This document shows positions 7,673-16,746 of a stretch of 64,000 bases of DNA, in pieces. The position numbers and the translations under genes were made by a program. Origin of the DNA: Elusimicrobiota bacterium (GTDB taxonomy: Bacteria; Elusimicrobiota; Elusimicrobia; Elusimicrobiales; UBA9959); assembly GCA_003450815.1 (NCBI GenBank), contig DMES01000002.1, positions 14,769 through 78,768 of the forward strand, given 5' to 3'. A model generated the notes under the pieces. That model was not told the origin of the DNA. It saw only the letters and a program-made list of their open reading frames with translations, and searched no databases. Every line of letters starts with the position of its first letter. The first letter of the stretch is position 1.

Positions 7673-8362
7673 ATGGCTATTGTCAAGAAGTACAGATCCG
7701 AGGTCGTCGCCGTTGAAAATCCTGTCTCCGACATCAGGACCGTTACCCTGCGGCCTCTTGAGAAGGCTTACAAGTACAATCCCGGCCAGTTCCTTCACCT
7801 GGCGCTTGATGAATTTGACCCGGCCAGACCATGGCCCGAATCGCGCTGCTTTTCCATGCAGAGCTCTCCGGATCAGGAGACGATTAAAATAACCTTCGCG
7901 GAAAAGGGGAAATTCACCGCGCGCATGGCGCGCGAACTCGCTCCGGGAAAAGTTATTTATGTCAAACTGCCCTACGGGGATCTGTTTTCAATAGCGCATA
8001 ACACGCAAAAAACCGTCTTTGTAGCGGGTGGGACCGGTATTACTCCTTTTCTTTCGCTGTTTACCTCTCCGGAATTCGCTGCATATCAAAATCCCAGTCT
8101 TTATTTCGGGCTGCGGAGTCTATCGCATCACCTTTATGCGGCCGACCTGGAAAAAGCCCTGGGTGTCAATCCCTCTTTTTCCGTCAAGCTGCAGAATGAG
8201 GAAAAAGACGGACGGCTTGATATTCAGAAGATCTTCGGCGAAAATGGCCCCTCCGCCGTTTATTTCATTTCGGGGCCTCCTGTCATGATTAAAAGTTTTA
8301 AATCATTCCTGGCCTCCAACGGCGTCCCGCCTGAAAACATCAGAACGGACGATTGGGAATAG
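7673..8362 (+). CDS. Ferredoxin-reductase-like flavoprotein, E3 partner of RfbH (lacks [2Fe-2S] domain)
   Basis: This 229-residue protein has an FAD-binding barrel (RCFSMQSS at 58-65, a variant of the RxYS motif) and an NAD(P)-binding domain (GGTGITPFLSLF at 119-130). CDP-6-deoxy-glucoseen reductases (DdhD/AscD) have the same two domains plus a plant-type [2Fe-2S] domain, for about 330 residues. That iron-sulfur domain is absent, so electrons would reach RfbH directly from flavin or through a separate ferredoxin. Its place right after rfbH supports the E3 role. Confidence 0.8.
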   Translation: MAIVKKYRSEVVAVENPVSDIRTVTLRPLEKAYKYNPGQFLHLALDEFDPARPWPESRCFSMQSSPDQETIKITFAEKGKFTARMARELAPGKVIYVKLPYGDLFSIAHNTQKTVFVAGGTGITPFLSLFTSPEFAAYQNPSLYFGLRSLSHHLYAADLEKALGVNPSFSVKLQNEEKDGRLDIQKIFGENGPSAVYFISGPPVMIKSFKSFLASNGVPPENIRTDDWE

Positions 8363-8407
8363 TATTGCCGGCAACACTGTCCCCCTTGCCCGCTTAATCC
8401 CGCATCA

Positions 8408-8426
8408 TTCCCGCCTGTGGCGGGAA
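8408..8426. terminator. Perfect 8-bp hairpin, possible transcription stop
   Basis: TTCCCGCC and GGCGGGAA are separated by TGT, 45 bases after the reductase gene and before the NeuB operon. There is no following T-run, so it may be an RNA stabiliser or a small palindromic repeat instead of an intrinsic terminator. The rest of the 198-base gap has only an AT-rich stretch near 8502-8520 (TAAAAT) that might be a -10 box. Confidence 0.4.
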
Positions 8427-8560
8427 GTAAGCTTTACCCCTTCAGCGGCTTCCACGCGGATGGCGGTGGGGAGTCAGTTTCAGCCGATTTGGACCGCCTC
8501 CTAAATGGTAAAATGTAATTATCCCGGGAACTATGCAATTGCCGGTCTAGCGGAGGAAAA

Positions 8561-10087
8561 ATGGGGAAGAATATTTTTGACAAATTGTTCGTGCTTGAGA
8601 TGGCAAATAACCATATGGGTGATGTGGAGCACGGTATAAACATCGTCAGGCAGTTCGGAAAAGTATGCCGTAAATTTGATTTCCAGTTCGCCTTCAAATT
8701 TCAGTACAGGCAGCTTGACACATTTATTCACCCCGTCTATAAAGGCAGGAAAGATATCAAGTACGTGGCCAGGTTCGAAGAGACCAGATTATCAGAACAG
8801 CAATTTCTTGAGATCAAGAAAGAGATGGACGCCAACGGGTTTATGGCCGTTTGCACTCCCTTTGACGAACCCTCGGTTGACCTTGTTGAAAAGCACGGTT
8901 ACGACATAATAAAGGTTGCCAGTTGCTCGTTTACCGACTGGCCGCTTCTGGAAAGGGTGGCGGCTACAGATAAACCTGTCATACTATCAACCGCCGGCGC
9001 TCAATTGCATGATATAGACAACGTGATGGCCTTTATGGAACATAGAAAAAAGACCTTCGCTCTGATGCATTGTGTGGGCGAATATCCCACCGCCAAAGAG
9101 CATTATGAGCTTAACCAGATAGATTTTTTTCGGAAAAGATACCCCGAAGCCGTGATCGGCTACTCAACACATGAAGATCCGGATAATTACGCGGCTGTGC
9201 AGATAGCTATAGGGAAGGGCGCATCTATCCTTGAACGTCATGTGGGCCTTAAAACGGAAAAGTATGATGTGAATCAATATTCATCCAGACCGGATCAGGC
9301 TGAGAAGTGGCTCTCATCCGCACGGGACGCATTTACAATGTGTGGTGTCAGCGGTATACGACGCGACATAACCGGGAAAGAAGCGGATGACCTCAAGGGC
9401 CTTCAGCGGGGCGTATTCGCCAGTACGGATATAAGGCCCGGAGACAGAATAACCTCTTCCAATGTCTTTTATGCCATCCCGAACCTTGCCGGGCAGGTGC
9501 TCACAAACGATCTTTCAAAATACACACTCTTCACGGCGAAGACGCATGTCCCGGTCGGCAAGCCTGTAATGTCCGGTGACGTTGAGTGCAAAAACATACG
9601 CGGAAAAGTTTTTGAAATAGTGGCGAAGCTCCGCGATATCGTACTGGAAAGCAGGGTGGCGCTGCCGCCCAAAATTGAACTGGAACTGTCGCATCAGTAC
9701 GGGCTTGAGAAAATAGACCGGTTCGGCGCGAATATAATAAACTGCATCAACAGGGAATATTGCAAAAAGATAATAATCATGCTTCCAGGGCAGGAGAATC
9801 CTTCGCATTCCCATAAGAAAAAAGAGGAAACCTTTCAGATCCTGCATGGCAGCCTTATTCTGAATATTGACGGCGTGGAAACAGAGCACAAGCACGGTGA
9901 AATAGTGGTGGTGGAGAGAGGCGTAAAGCACAGCTTCAGGTCCGATTCCGGGGCTATCTTCGAAGAGGTCTCCACCACGCATTATAAAGACGATTCGTAT
10001 TACGACGACGTTCAGATAATGGAGAACAAGAACAGGAAGACTGAAATAACTTTCTGGTCCGACTGGTTCCTGAAGCCGGTTAAATGA
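8561..10087 (+). CDS. NeuB-family sialic-acid-synthase-like enzyme with SAF and C-terminal cupin domains
   Basis: The protein has 508 residues. Residues ~1-280 form the NeuB TIM barrel (LEMANNHMG at 11-20, HCVGEYPT, GYSTHEDP, LERHVG). Residues ~285-350 form the SAF/antifreeze-like domain (GLQRGVFASTDIRPGD). Residues ~390-490 form a cupin (HSHKKKEETFQILHG, VERGVKHSF). NeuB enzymes condense phosphoenolpyruvate with an aldose. No neuA, neuC or other nonulosonate gene is in the window, so the substrate and product are unknown. A strong GGAGGAAAA site precedes the ATG. It is the first gene of the long coupled operon. Confidence 0.88.
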   Translation: MGKNIFDKLFVLEMANNHMGDVEHGINIVRQFGKVCRKFDFQFAFKFQYRQLDTFIHPVYKGRKDIKYVARFEETRLSEQQFLEIKKEMDANGFMAVCTPFDEPSVDLVEKHGYDIIKVASCSFTDWPLLERVAATDKPVILSTAGAQLHDIDNVMAFMEHRKKTFALMHCVGEYPTAKEHYELNQIDFFRKRYPEAVIGYSTHEDPDNYAAVQIAIGKGASILERHVGLKTEKYDVNQYSSRPDQAEKWLSSARDAFTMCGVSGIRRDITGKEADDLKGLQRGVFASTDIRPGDRITSSNVFYAIPNLAGQVLTNDLSKYTLFTAKTHVPVGKPVMSGDVECKNIRGKVFEIVAKLRDIVLESRVALPPKIELELSHQYGLEKIDRFGANIINCINREYCKKIIIMLPGQENPSHSHKKKEETFQILHGSLILNIDGVETEHKHGEIVVVERGVKHSFRSDSGAIFEEVSTTHYKDDSYYDDVQIMENKNRKTEITFWSDWFLKPVK

Positions 10088-10677
10088 AACCCGTCAGGAC
10101 CATCGTATGGGATGTGGATGACACGCTTAATGATCTAATGCGCGTTTGGCTGGATGAATGGTTCCTGCCGCGCAATATTCAAGTTAAAGCGCGGTATATG
10201 GATATTAAAGCCAATCCTCCGCATAAAATACTAGGCATAAATCTTGAGGACTATCTCAGTTCTTATGACAAATTCAGGCTTTCCGGCAGTTATGCCCAAA
10301 TGCCTCCGGCCGGCGCGGCGCTTCGCTGGTTTAAGGCTGAAGGTCATAACTACAGGCATATAGCTCTTACCGCCGTACCGCTTTGCGCGGCGCATGAATC
10401 CGCAGGATGGGTTTTCAGGCATTTCGGGCGCTGGATAAGAACATTTCATGTGGTGCCGTCTCCTAGGAAAAGCGCCCCTGCGCCTCTTTACGAAGCAGAG
10501 AAAGCTGATTTTATAAAGCGGCTGGACCGTTGCGACTTCTTTGTGGATGACAGCCGGCGCAATCTTGCCCCCGTCGCGCGGCTCGGAGTTAAATGTGTGC
10601 TGGTTCCAAAGCCCTGGAACGGGGCAAAAGGCACCCTTTCAGAAGCGCTTGGTAAAATCAGGGGAATGAGGCTATGA
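10084..10677 (+). CDS. HAD-superfamily hydrolase-like protein
   Basis: This 197-residue protein begins with VWDVDDTLND, the DxDxT nucleophile motif of HAD phosphatases (D10 and D12 region). FVDDSRRNL near residue 157 supplies the conserved acidic motif IV. It overlaps the NeuB gene by ATGA and the next gene by ATGA, so the three are co-translated. Dephosphorylating the NeuB product or its substrate is a reasonable guess, since KDN- and KDO-type pathways use HAD phosphatases at that point. Confidence 0.75.
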   Translation: MKPVRTIVWDVDDTLNDLMRVWLDEWFLPRNIQVKARYMDIKANPPHKILGINLEDYLSSYDKFRLSGSYAQMPPAGAALRWFKAEGHNYRHIALTAVPLCAAHESAGWVFRHFGRWIRTFHVVPSPRKSAPAPLYEAEKADFIKRLDRCDFFVDDSRRNLAPVARLGVKCVLVPKPWNGAKGTLSEALGKIRGMRL

Positions 10678-12479
10678 TAAAACTTTCCGATTATGTGATG
10701 AATTTCCTTTCCGGCCTTAAAGTCGGCAATATATTCCTTCTGCCGGGTGGGGGAGCCATGCATCTTGTGGATTCCCTGGGCCGGAACCGCGCTTTGAGCT
10801 ATACCGGCTGTCTTCATGAACAGGCGGCTGTAATAGCCGCTGACGCCTATGCGCAGTATAAAGGGACTCTCGGAGTCGCTCTTGTTACCACCGGGCCGGG
10901 CGGCACTAACGCCATTACCGGCGTGGCCGCCTCGTGGATAGATTCCACTCCGCTGCTTGTGCTTTCGGGGCAGGCTAAAAGATGCGATCTTATTGGCAGC
11001 AGCGGCCTCCGCCAGAGAGGCATACAGGAAGCCGATATCATTGCTATAGTAAAATCAGTCACCAAATATGCAGTAACCGTAATGGACCCGTATTCCATAC
11101 GGTACCACCTTGAGAAGGCCGTTTTCCTGGCCTGTAGCGGCCGCCGGGGGCCGGTCTGGCTGGATATTCCGCTGGATGTGCAGGGCGCAAAAATAGACGA
11201 AAAAAAACTTAAGGGTTTTAAATCTCCGAAACCAGCGGCTAAAGAAAGAAACCAGGCGCGGGCGGCGGCTGTCAGGGCCATCGAACTCCTGAACAAAGCC
11301 GAAAGACCGGTGATACTTGCCGGCGCGGGGATAAGGATGGCTGGCGCTTTGGAAGATTTCCGCGCCCTGGCGGCCGGATTAAAACTGCCTGTGCTTACCA
11401 CCTGGCGCGCCGCCGATTTTCTGGCGGAGGACTGTCCTTTTTATTTTGGAAGGCCGGGTTCTATCGCCGGGCGCGGCGCTAATTTTATACAGCAGAACTC
11501 CGACCTTATCATTACTGTGGGCGCAAGGCTTGACCTGCCGCAGGTCGGTCATAATTACGGGCTTTTCGCCCGTGGCGCTAAAAAAGTGGTGGTTGACATA
11601 GATCCGAGGGAGATAGCAAAGCTGAATATGCGTGTGGACGTCAAAGCCGTATGTGACGCGAAGCTTTTCATATCGGAATTCATAAAAAATGCCGGCGGTG
11701 TAAAGGAAAAGAACCGTTCTCCCTGGCTTTCCAGGTGCGCTTATTGGAAAGCTACGTATCCTGTGGGGATGAACGTGCCTTCCGGACAAAATACCCGGGT
11801 CAACACCTACTCCCTGATAGACGTCTTATCACGGTTAATGAATAGCGGCGACATCCTGGTCCCGGGGAGTTCCGGTTCCTGCGCCGAGATAACTATGCAG
11901 GCTTTCAGGGTTACGTCCGGGCAGCGCATACTGAACACTCCTGGGCTTGGCTCAATGGGTTTCGGCCTTCCAGCAAGCATAGGGGCCTGTATAGCCGGCG
12001 GCGGAAAAAGAACGGTAAGCGTAATAGGTGACGGAGGCCTTCAGCACAATATACAGGAACTTGAGACCATACATCGCCTAAAGCTTCCAGTTAAAATTTT
12101 CGTTTTAAGCAATAACGGCTACAGTTCCATAAGGCTGATGCAGGCCAGGCATTTTAACGGCAACTATGTCTGCTGCGGACCTTCAAGCGGACTTACGGTT
12201 CCTGATACCGTGAAGGTGGCGTCGGCGTATGGACTTAAAACATACAGAATACATAATTCCCGGCGGCTTGCCGCGGACGTTAAAAAAGTTCTTGAAATGC
12301 AGGGTCCTGTGATATGTGAAGTCATGGTTGACCCTGATTTGGAGACTGCGCCGCGACTGTCTTCGGCTGTAAGGCAGGACGGTTCAATAGTATCAAAACC
12401 GCTTGAGGACCTTTGGCCCTTTCTGGACCGGGAAGAATTTGCGTCGAATATGATCGTGAAGCCGCTGGAAGAGTCATAA
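10674..12479 (+). CDS. Thiamine-diphosphate enzyme, acetolactate-synthase-like (candidate YerE-type sugar-branching enzyme)
   Basis: This 601-residue protein has the three-domain layout of acetolactate synthase: an N-terminal PYR domain with catalytic Glu in CLHEQAA (E49), a central domain (about 200-340), and a C-terminal PP domain with the GDGG...NNGY ThDP motif around 450-480. It ends with a REEF segment. No small regulatory subunit or branched-chain amino acid genes are nearby. YerE of Yersinia is a related enzyme that adds a two-carbon unit from pyruvate to CDP-4-keto-3,6-dideoxyglucose, and all genes for that substrate are in this window. Other carboligations or decarboxylations are possible. 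Confidence 0.8.
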   Translation: MIKLSDYVMNFLSGLKVGNIFLLPGGGAMHLVDSLGRNRALSYTGCLHEQAAVIAADAYAQYKGTLGVALVTTGPGGTNAITGVAASWIDSTPLLVLSGQAKRCDLIGSSGLRQRGIQEADIIAIVKSVTKYAVTVMDPYSIRYHLEKAVFLACSGRRGPVWLDIPLDVQGAKIDEKKLKGFKSPKPAAKERNQARAAAVRAIELLNKAERPVILAGAGIRMAGALEDFRALAAGLKLPVLTTWRAADFLAEDCPFYFGRPGSIAGRGANFIQQNSDLIITVGARLDLPQVGHNYGLFARGAKKVVVDIDPREIAKLNMRVDVKAVCDAKLFISEFIKNAGGVKEKNRSPWLSRCAYWKATYPVGMNVPSGQNTRVNTYSLIDVLSRLMNSGDILVPGSSGSCAEITMQAFRVTSGQRILNTPGLGSMGFGLPASIGACIAGGGKRTVSVIGDGGLQHNIQELETIHRLKLPVKIFVLSNNGYSSIRLMQARHFNGNYVCCGPSSGLTVPDTVKVASAYGLKTYRIHNSRRLAADVKKVLEMQGPVICEVMVDPDLETAPRLSSAVRQDGSIVSKPLEDLWPFLDREEFASNMIVKPLEES

Positions 12480-12480
12480 A

Positions 12481-13368
12481 ATGAAAATACTGTTAACCGG
12501 CGGGAAAGGCTTTATAGCGCGAAACCTGTGCGAGCAGCTGTGCACTGAACACCAGGTATGTGCCCCCGGAAGCGAAGAGCTGGACCTCCTTGACGCGCCG
12601 AAGGTCGGGAATTTTATTAAGGATGGCGGGTTTGATGTTGTCGTTCACACGGCCACCTATGACGCCGCCCCCAAAGCTTCCACAAAAGATCCCTCAAAGG
12701 TACTTGAGAAAAACCTGCGGATGTTTTTCTCAGTAGCGCGCTGCTCCCGGGATTTCGGTAAAATGATCTATTTCGGTTCGGGCGCGGAATTCAGCCGGGA
12801 GCATTGGAAACCCCGGATGGCTGAAGACTATTTTGACGCGAATATTCCCTGCGATCAATATGGGCTCTCAAAATACATCATGACCAAATACGCGCAGAGT
12901 TCAGCCAATATTTATAACCTGCGGCTTTTCGGGGTATTCGGTAAATATGACGACTGGCGTTACCGTTTTATTCCCAATGTCTGCGCCCGGGCGGCTATAA
13001 ACCTTCCGGTAATCATTAATCAGTGCAGATTTTTTGATTTTCTCTACATTGACGATCTGGCACGGATAGTCAGTTGGTTCATTGCCAATAAGCCCAGCGG
13101 CAAGGTTTACAATGTCTGCACTGGCGCGCCGCAGGATTTTAAAACCCTTGCTGAAAAAGCGGTGAGAATATCGGGAAAAAAACTGAAAATAATCGTTCAA
13201 AACCCTGGATCCGGGGTGGAATACAGCGGGGATAATTCGGCGCTTCTGGAAGAGTTAAAGGGGTTTAAGTTCACATCCCCTGACACTGGGATAAAGATCG
13301 TATACGACTGGTGTGAAAGCCGCAGGGCCGATATTTCAAAAGCGGCGGCGGACGGTCAGCTTTTATGA
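12481..13368 (+). CDS. NAD-dependent epimerase/reductase (extended SDR)
   Basis: This 295-residue SDR has GGKGFIA at residues 7-13 and the catalytic pair in DQYGLSKY (Y and K four apart, near residues 125-129). A Ser of the FGSGAEF segment completes the triad. It starts one base after the TPP enzyme gene and overlaps the Nudix gene (ATGA). If the TPP enzyme branches a sugar, this is the natural candidate for the following keto reduction (YerF role). Sequence alone does not tell reductase from epimerase. Confidence 0.75.
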   Translation: MKILLTGGKGFIARNLCEQLCTEHQVCAPGSEELDLLDAPKVGNFIKDGGFDVVVHTATYDAAPKASTKDPSKVLEKNLRMFFSVARCSRDFGKMIYFGSGAEFSREHWKPRMAEDYFDANIPCDQYGLSKYIMTKYAQSSANIYNLRLFGVFGKYDDWRYRFIPNVCARAAINLPVIINQCRFFDFLYIDDLARIVSWFIANKPSGKVYNVCTGAPQDFKTLAEKAVRISGKKLKIIVQNPGSGVEYSGDNSALLEELKGFKFTSPDTGIKIVYDWCESRRADISKAAADGQLL

Positions 13369-13862
13369 GCATCGCCACGGCCATAAAATCGCTGGAAAGA
13401 CACATCTCCGACCCCCGGCTGGGCCTGCCTGAAGAAGTTTTTTTCTTTGTCAGCCGGCTGACCCCGATGGTAAACGTGGATTTGCTTGTAAAGGATGAGA
13501 AAGGACGGACGCTTTTGGCCTGGAGGAACGATAGGTTTTCCGGGATGGGCTGGCATTTACCCGGCGGAATTGTCCGTTTCAAAGAGAAACTGGAAAATAG
13601 GGTGATGAAGGTTGCAGAAGCCGAAATCGGCGCGTCGGTCAATTTTGATCCGGCGCCTGTCGCCATAAATCAGTTCATCTGCGGCCATGATACCAGAGGC
13701 CATTTTATATCGTTGCTGTATAAGTGTTCGATTTCAGGCGGCTACGCTCCGCCCAACGAAGGTTTGTCCCCTACGGATGAGGGATATTTACGCTGGCATG
13801 GAACCTGTCCCAAAAATCTGCTTAAAGTGCACGAGATATACAGAAAACATATATGCCAATAA
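13365..13862 (+). CDS. Nudix hydrolase of the GDP-mannose mannosyl hydrolase type
   Basis: The 165-residue protein has PMVNVDLLVKDEKGRTLL and a GWHLPGG segment like E. coli Gmm. The Nudix box is degenerate: in GGIVRFKEKL...KVAEAEIG the usual REUXEE is KVAEAE. Loss of the first catalytic Glu is a known feature of GDP-mannose mannosyl hydrolases, which cleave GDP-hexoses at the glycosidic carbon. It may recycle a nucleotide sugar or control its pool. It overlaps both neighbours. Confidence 0.78.
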   Translation: MSIATAIKSLERHISDPRLGLPEEVFFFVSRLTPMVNVDLLVKDEKGRTLLAWRNDRFSGMGWHLPGGIVRFKEKLENRVMKVAEAEIGASVNFDPAPVAINQFICGHDTRGHFISLLYKCSISGGYAPPNEGLSPTDEGYLRWHGTCPKNLLKVHEIYRKHICQ

Positions 13863-14989
13863 CTCATTGCAGGGTTTGCGGTCATGAGTTTTTCAGCAGT
13901 CCGCTGTTGCGCTATGCAAATATGCCGAAAGCCGCCCAATTCCTGCCGTCCGCGGCGGCGCTTAAAAAGGATGCGGGAACTGGCCTAGAGGTCTGCCAGT
14001 GTTCGGGTTGCGGACTGGTCCAGCTGAGCAATGAGCCAGTGCCTTATTACAGGGAGGTCGTGCGCGCCTCAGCTTTTTCGCCGGAAATGAGAGATTTCCG
14101 CGTTAAGCAATTCAGCCGTTTTGTGCGGAAGTACGCCCTGAAAGGCGGAAAAGTGATTGAGATCGGCTGCGGCCGCGGCGAGTATCTTTCTTTAATGCGG
14201 CGGACCGGAGCGGATGTTTACGGATTGGAGTATTCAGGCAAAGCGGTTGACCATTGCCGCCGGGAAGGGTTGAAAGTTTCAAGGGGTTTTCTCGGGAACA
14301 GTCACGCGAAGCTCCGGGGTGGGCCGTTCCAGGCTTTTTTTATTTTGAGTTTTCTTGAGCATCTGCCGGAACCTAATTCCACGCTTAGGGAAGCATATAA
14401 TAATCTGTCCGACGGCGGTTACGGCCTTGTGGAAGTGCCTAATTTTGACATGATAATGCGGAAAAATCTTTTTTCCGAATTTATATCCGACCACCTTTTA
14501 TATTTTACCAAAGATACTCTGGTCGCTGCGTTGGACCGCAACGGTTTTGAGGTCCTTGAGTGCAAGGAAATCTGGCGTGATTATATAATCTCGGCCGTTG
14601 TGCGGAAGAGGGGAAAACTGGACCTGTCCCGGTTCCACCGGCGTCGGACTGCGCTGGCAGTGGAAATAAACGCGTATATACGCCGTTTTAAACCCGGCAA
14701 AGTGGCTGTGTGGGGAGCCGGCCACCAGGCGCTTACCGTAATGTCGCTGGCCTCTCTGGCCGGTAAAATACGCTATGTGGTGGATTCCGCGCCTTTTAAA
14801 CAGGGAAAATACACGCCAGCCACGCATATACCGATAGTTTCTCCCGCTTCGATTGTAACTGATCCGGTGGATGCCGTAATAGTTATGGCGGCCGGATATT
14901 CCGACGAAGTGGCCGGAATTATACGGCGGAAGTACGACGGGAAAATAAATATTTCCATTTTGAGAGAGCGCGGGCTGGAAACCGTTTAA
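13853..14989 (+). CDS. SAM-dependent sugar C-methyltransferase (TylCIII/NovU-like architecture)
   Basis: The protein has 378 residues with three parts: an N-terminal zinc-binding segment (CRVCG near 6-10, CQCSGCG near 49-55), a class I SAM domain (VIEIGCGRGEY near 100-110), and a C-terminal Rossmann-like half (VAVWGAGHQ near 285). This order is that of nucleotide-deoxysugar C-methyltransferases, which methylate C3 or C5 next to a 4-keto group. CDP- or GDP-4-keto sugars made upstream are possible substrates. It overlaps the Nudix gene by 10 bases. Confidence 0.82.
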   Translation: MPITHCRVCGHEFFSSPLLRYANMPKAAQFLPSAAALKKDAGTGLEVCQCSGCGLVQLSNEPVPYYREVVRASAFSPEMRDFRVKQFSRFVRKYALKGGKVIEIGCGRGEYLSLMRRTGADVYGLEYSGKAVDHCRREGLKVSRGFLGNSHAKLRGGPFQAFFILSFLEHLPEPNSTLREAYNNLSDGGYGLVEVPNFDMIMRKNLFSEFISDHLLYFTKDTLVAALDRNGFEVLECKEIWRDYIISAVVRKRGKLDLSRFHRRRTALAVEINAYIRRFKPGKVAVWGAGHQALTVMSLASLAGKIRYVVDSAPFKQGKYTPATHIPIVSPASIVTDPVDAVIVMAAGYSDEVAGIIRRKYDGKINISILRERGLETV

Positions 14990-14994
14990 ATCAA

Positions 14995-16689
14995 ATGAAT
15001 ATCCTCCTTGTTTTTCCGCTTAACGAGCCTTATGACGAGATAATCACCGCGAATAAGACGGCCTGGAAATCAAAACTTAATCCCTATAAAAACATAAAAA
15101 AGCTGGACTGCGCGTATCCGACCGGCCTGTTATCCATTGCCTCGTACGTTAAGAAGCACGTTCCCGAAGCTAACGTGAAAATTTTGGACCTGAACGCGGT
15201 TCTGATCCGGGTAGCAAAAAGGAAAAGCGAGGGTTCCGAGACTTTTGCCGGATATGGGTATGAAGATCTCCTGAAGGAATCGATGTCGCTGCTTGGTGGA
15301 TTTATCCCTGATATTACCGGCATCTCAACGCTTTTTTGCAGCAACTACCGGGATTTGAAGCCCCTGGCGGCGTTTTTAAAAAAAGCATATCCAAAAAACC
15401 TGGTTGTTTGCGGTGGGCATCTGGCTTCGGCTTGTTACGAACGGATTTATTACGACAAACATGAAATTGACGCTATAGGGTTTGGTGAAGGTGAAATACC
15501 GTTCCGCGAGCTGGCCTGCGCCGTTTTGCGCGGAAAAGCGGCGGAATATTTATCCTCAAGCCCCTATTGGATCACTAAGGCGAAAACAGGGGCCGGCGTT
15601 AAATTTGCGCCCCAAAAAACCGCGCTGGCCGATCTGGATGAGATCCCTCCGTTCGATTTCGGCATGCTGGTGTTCCCGGAGGCCTATTTTAACTCGACCA
15701 GGTATTTCTTTGTGATAGACTCTCGGGAGGATAAAAAGGAGATATTTATTTTTTCCTCAAGGGGCTGCCAGTATAAGTGTGTTTTCTGCGCGTCGCAGAA
15801 TGTCCATGGCAACGCCGTCCGGTTCCACAGCGTTGACAGGATCCGGAGCGACATACGTTATTATCACGAGCGTTACGGCATAACCAGATTTGTGTTTTAT
15901 GACGACCATTTCCTGTCGGACAAAGCCAGGGCGCTGGAGATCCTTGAATTTATCTCGCGTCAGGGATTTACCGCTGAAATTCCCACGCCGGCTTTTTTCT
16001 CGCTGGACGGGGAGATAGCCGCCGCCATGAAGCGGGCCGGCATCAGGGAAGTTAATCTTACTATAGAGAGCGGGAATGAAAACACTTTAAAAAAAATAAT
16101 CCATAAGCCCGGAAGCCTCAAAAAGGCGGCGGAAGCCGTGGATATCCTTCACAACGAAGGCATCATTGTGGTTTCAAATATTCTGATAGGCCTGCCGGGA
16201 GAGACAAAAGAATCCATCGAAAGCGGCCTGGAATATCTGCTGACTACGAGTATAGACTGGTTCCAGTGTTTTGTTGTGGCGCCTTTGCCTGGAAGCGAAC
16301 TGTATGAAATATGCGAGGAAAAAGGCTACTTCGTGCCTGATTACGATATTTCAACGATGGATTATAAAAAATGTCTGATAAGAACGGCGGATTTCTCACC
16401 GGAATATATTGAAAAGAAAGCTTATGAGATGAATTTGAAGCTGAATTTCACCAATAATTATAATATAAGAATCGGCAATTACCGTGTAGCTCTGATGTTT
16501 TTTGAGAGGGTGATAAATTCGGTAATTGACACGCACGCCTTCGCGTATTATTTTGCCGCGAAATGCTGCCAGGCGTTGCGGCTGGACGGTAAATATGAGA
16601 TCTATAAGGCAAAATACGCTGAAATGACGGCAAAATACGTGTTCTGGCGGGAATATTCCGCTCAGTTTAATTTAAAGCCGCTGGATTAA
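14995..16689 (+). CDS. B12-binding-domain radical SAM protein
   Basis: The protein has 564 residues. The N-terminal ~200 residues form a cobalamin-binding-like Rossmann domain (YPTGLLSIASYV, VVCGGHLAS). The radical SAM cluster motif CxxxCxxC is in GCQYKCVFC near residue 258, followed by a partial TIM barrel (FYDDHF, NLTIESGNE, NILIGLPGET). The class includes methyltransferases acting on unactivated carbons and ring-forming enzymes such as BchE. It starts 5 bases after the C-methyltransferase gene. A second carbon methylation or a rearrangement of the same sugar is possible, but the substrate is unknown. Confidence 0.82.
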   Translation: MNILLVFPLNEPYDEIITANKTAWKSKLNPYKNIKKLDCAYPTGLLSIASYVKKHVPEANVKILDLNAVLIRVAKRKSEGSETFAGYGYEDLLKESMSLLGGFIPDITGISTLFCSNYRDLKPLAAFLKKAYPKNLVVCGGHLASACYERIYYDKHEIDAIGFGEGEIPFRELACAVLRGKAAEYLSSSPYWITKAKTGAGVKFAPQKTALADLDEIPPFDFGMLVFPEAYFNSTRYFFVIDSREDKKEIFIFSSRGCQYKCVFCASQNVHGNAVRFHSVDRIRSDIRYYHERYGITRFVFYDDHFLSDKARALEILEFISRQGFTAEIPTPAFFSLDGEIAAAMKRAGIREVNLTIESGNENTLKKIIHKPGSLKKAAEAVDILHNEGIIVVSNILIGLPGETKESIESGLEYLLTTSIDWFQCFVVAPLPGSELYEICEEKGYFVPDYDISTMDYKKCLIRTADFSPEYIEKKAYEMNLKLNFTNNYNIRIGNYRVALMFFERVINSVIDTHAFAYYFAAKCCQALRLDGKYEIYKAKYAEMTAKYVFWREYSAQFNLKPLD

Positions 16690-16724
16690 AATCTTTTTAC
16701 CATGCTCCGCCCTTCTAGGCGGGG
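16688..16724. repeat. Palindromic repeat with CCGCCC core (family F copy 1)
   Basis: AAAATCTTTTTA followed by a CTCCGCCC...GGCGGGG hairpin resembles the elements at 58892-58940 and 62743-62790. It is the only sizeable gap inside the coupled operon. Confidence 0.55.
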
Positions 16725-16746
16725 ATGCCCCGGGACAAGTCTATTC

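Noticed and set aside
10674..12479. Housekeeping acetolactate synthase (ilvB)
   Set aside because: There is no small subunit or branched-chain amino acid gene nearby and it is coupled on both sides to sugar-pathway genes. A sugar role is more likely, though not proven.
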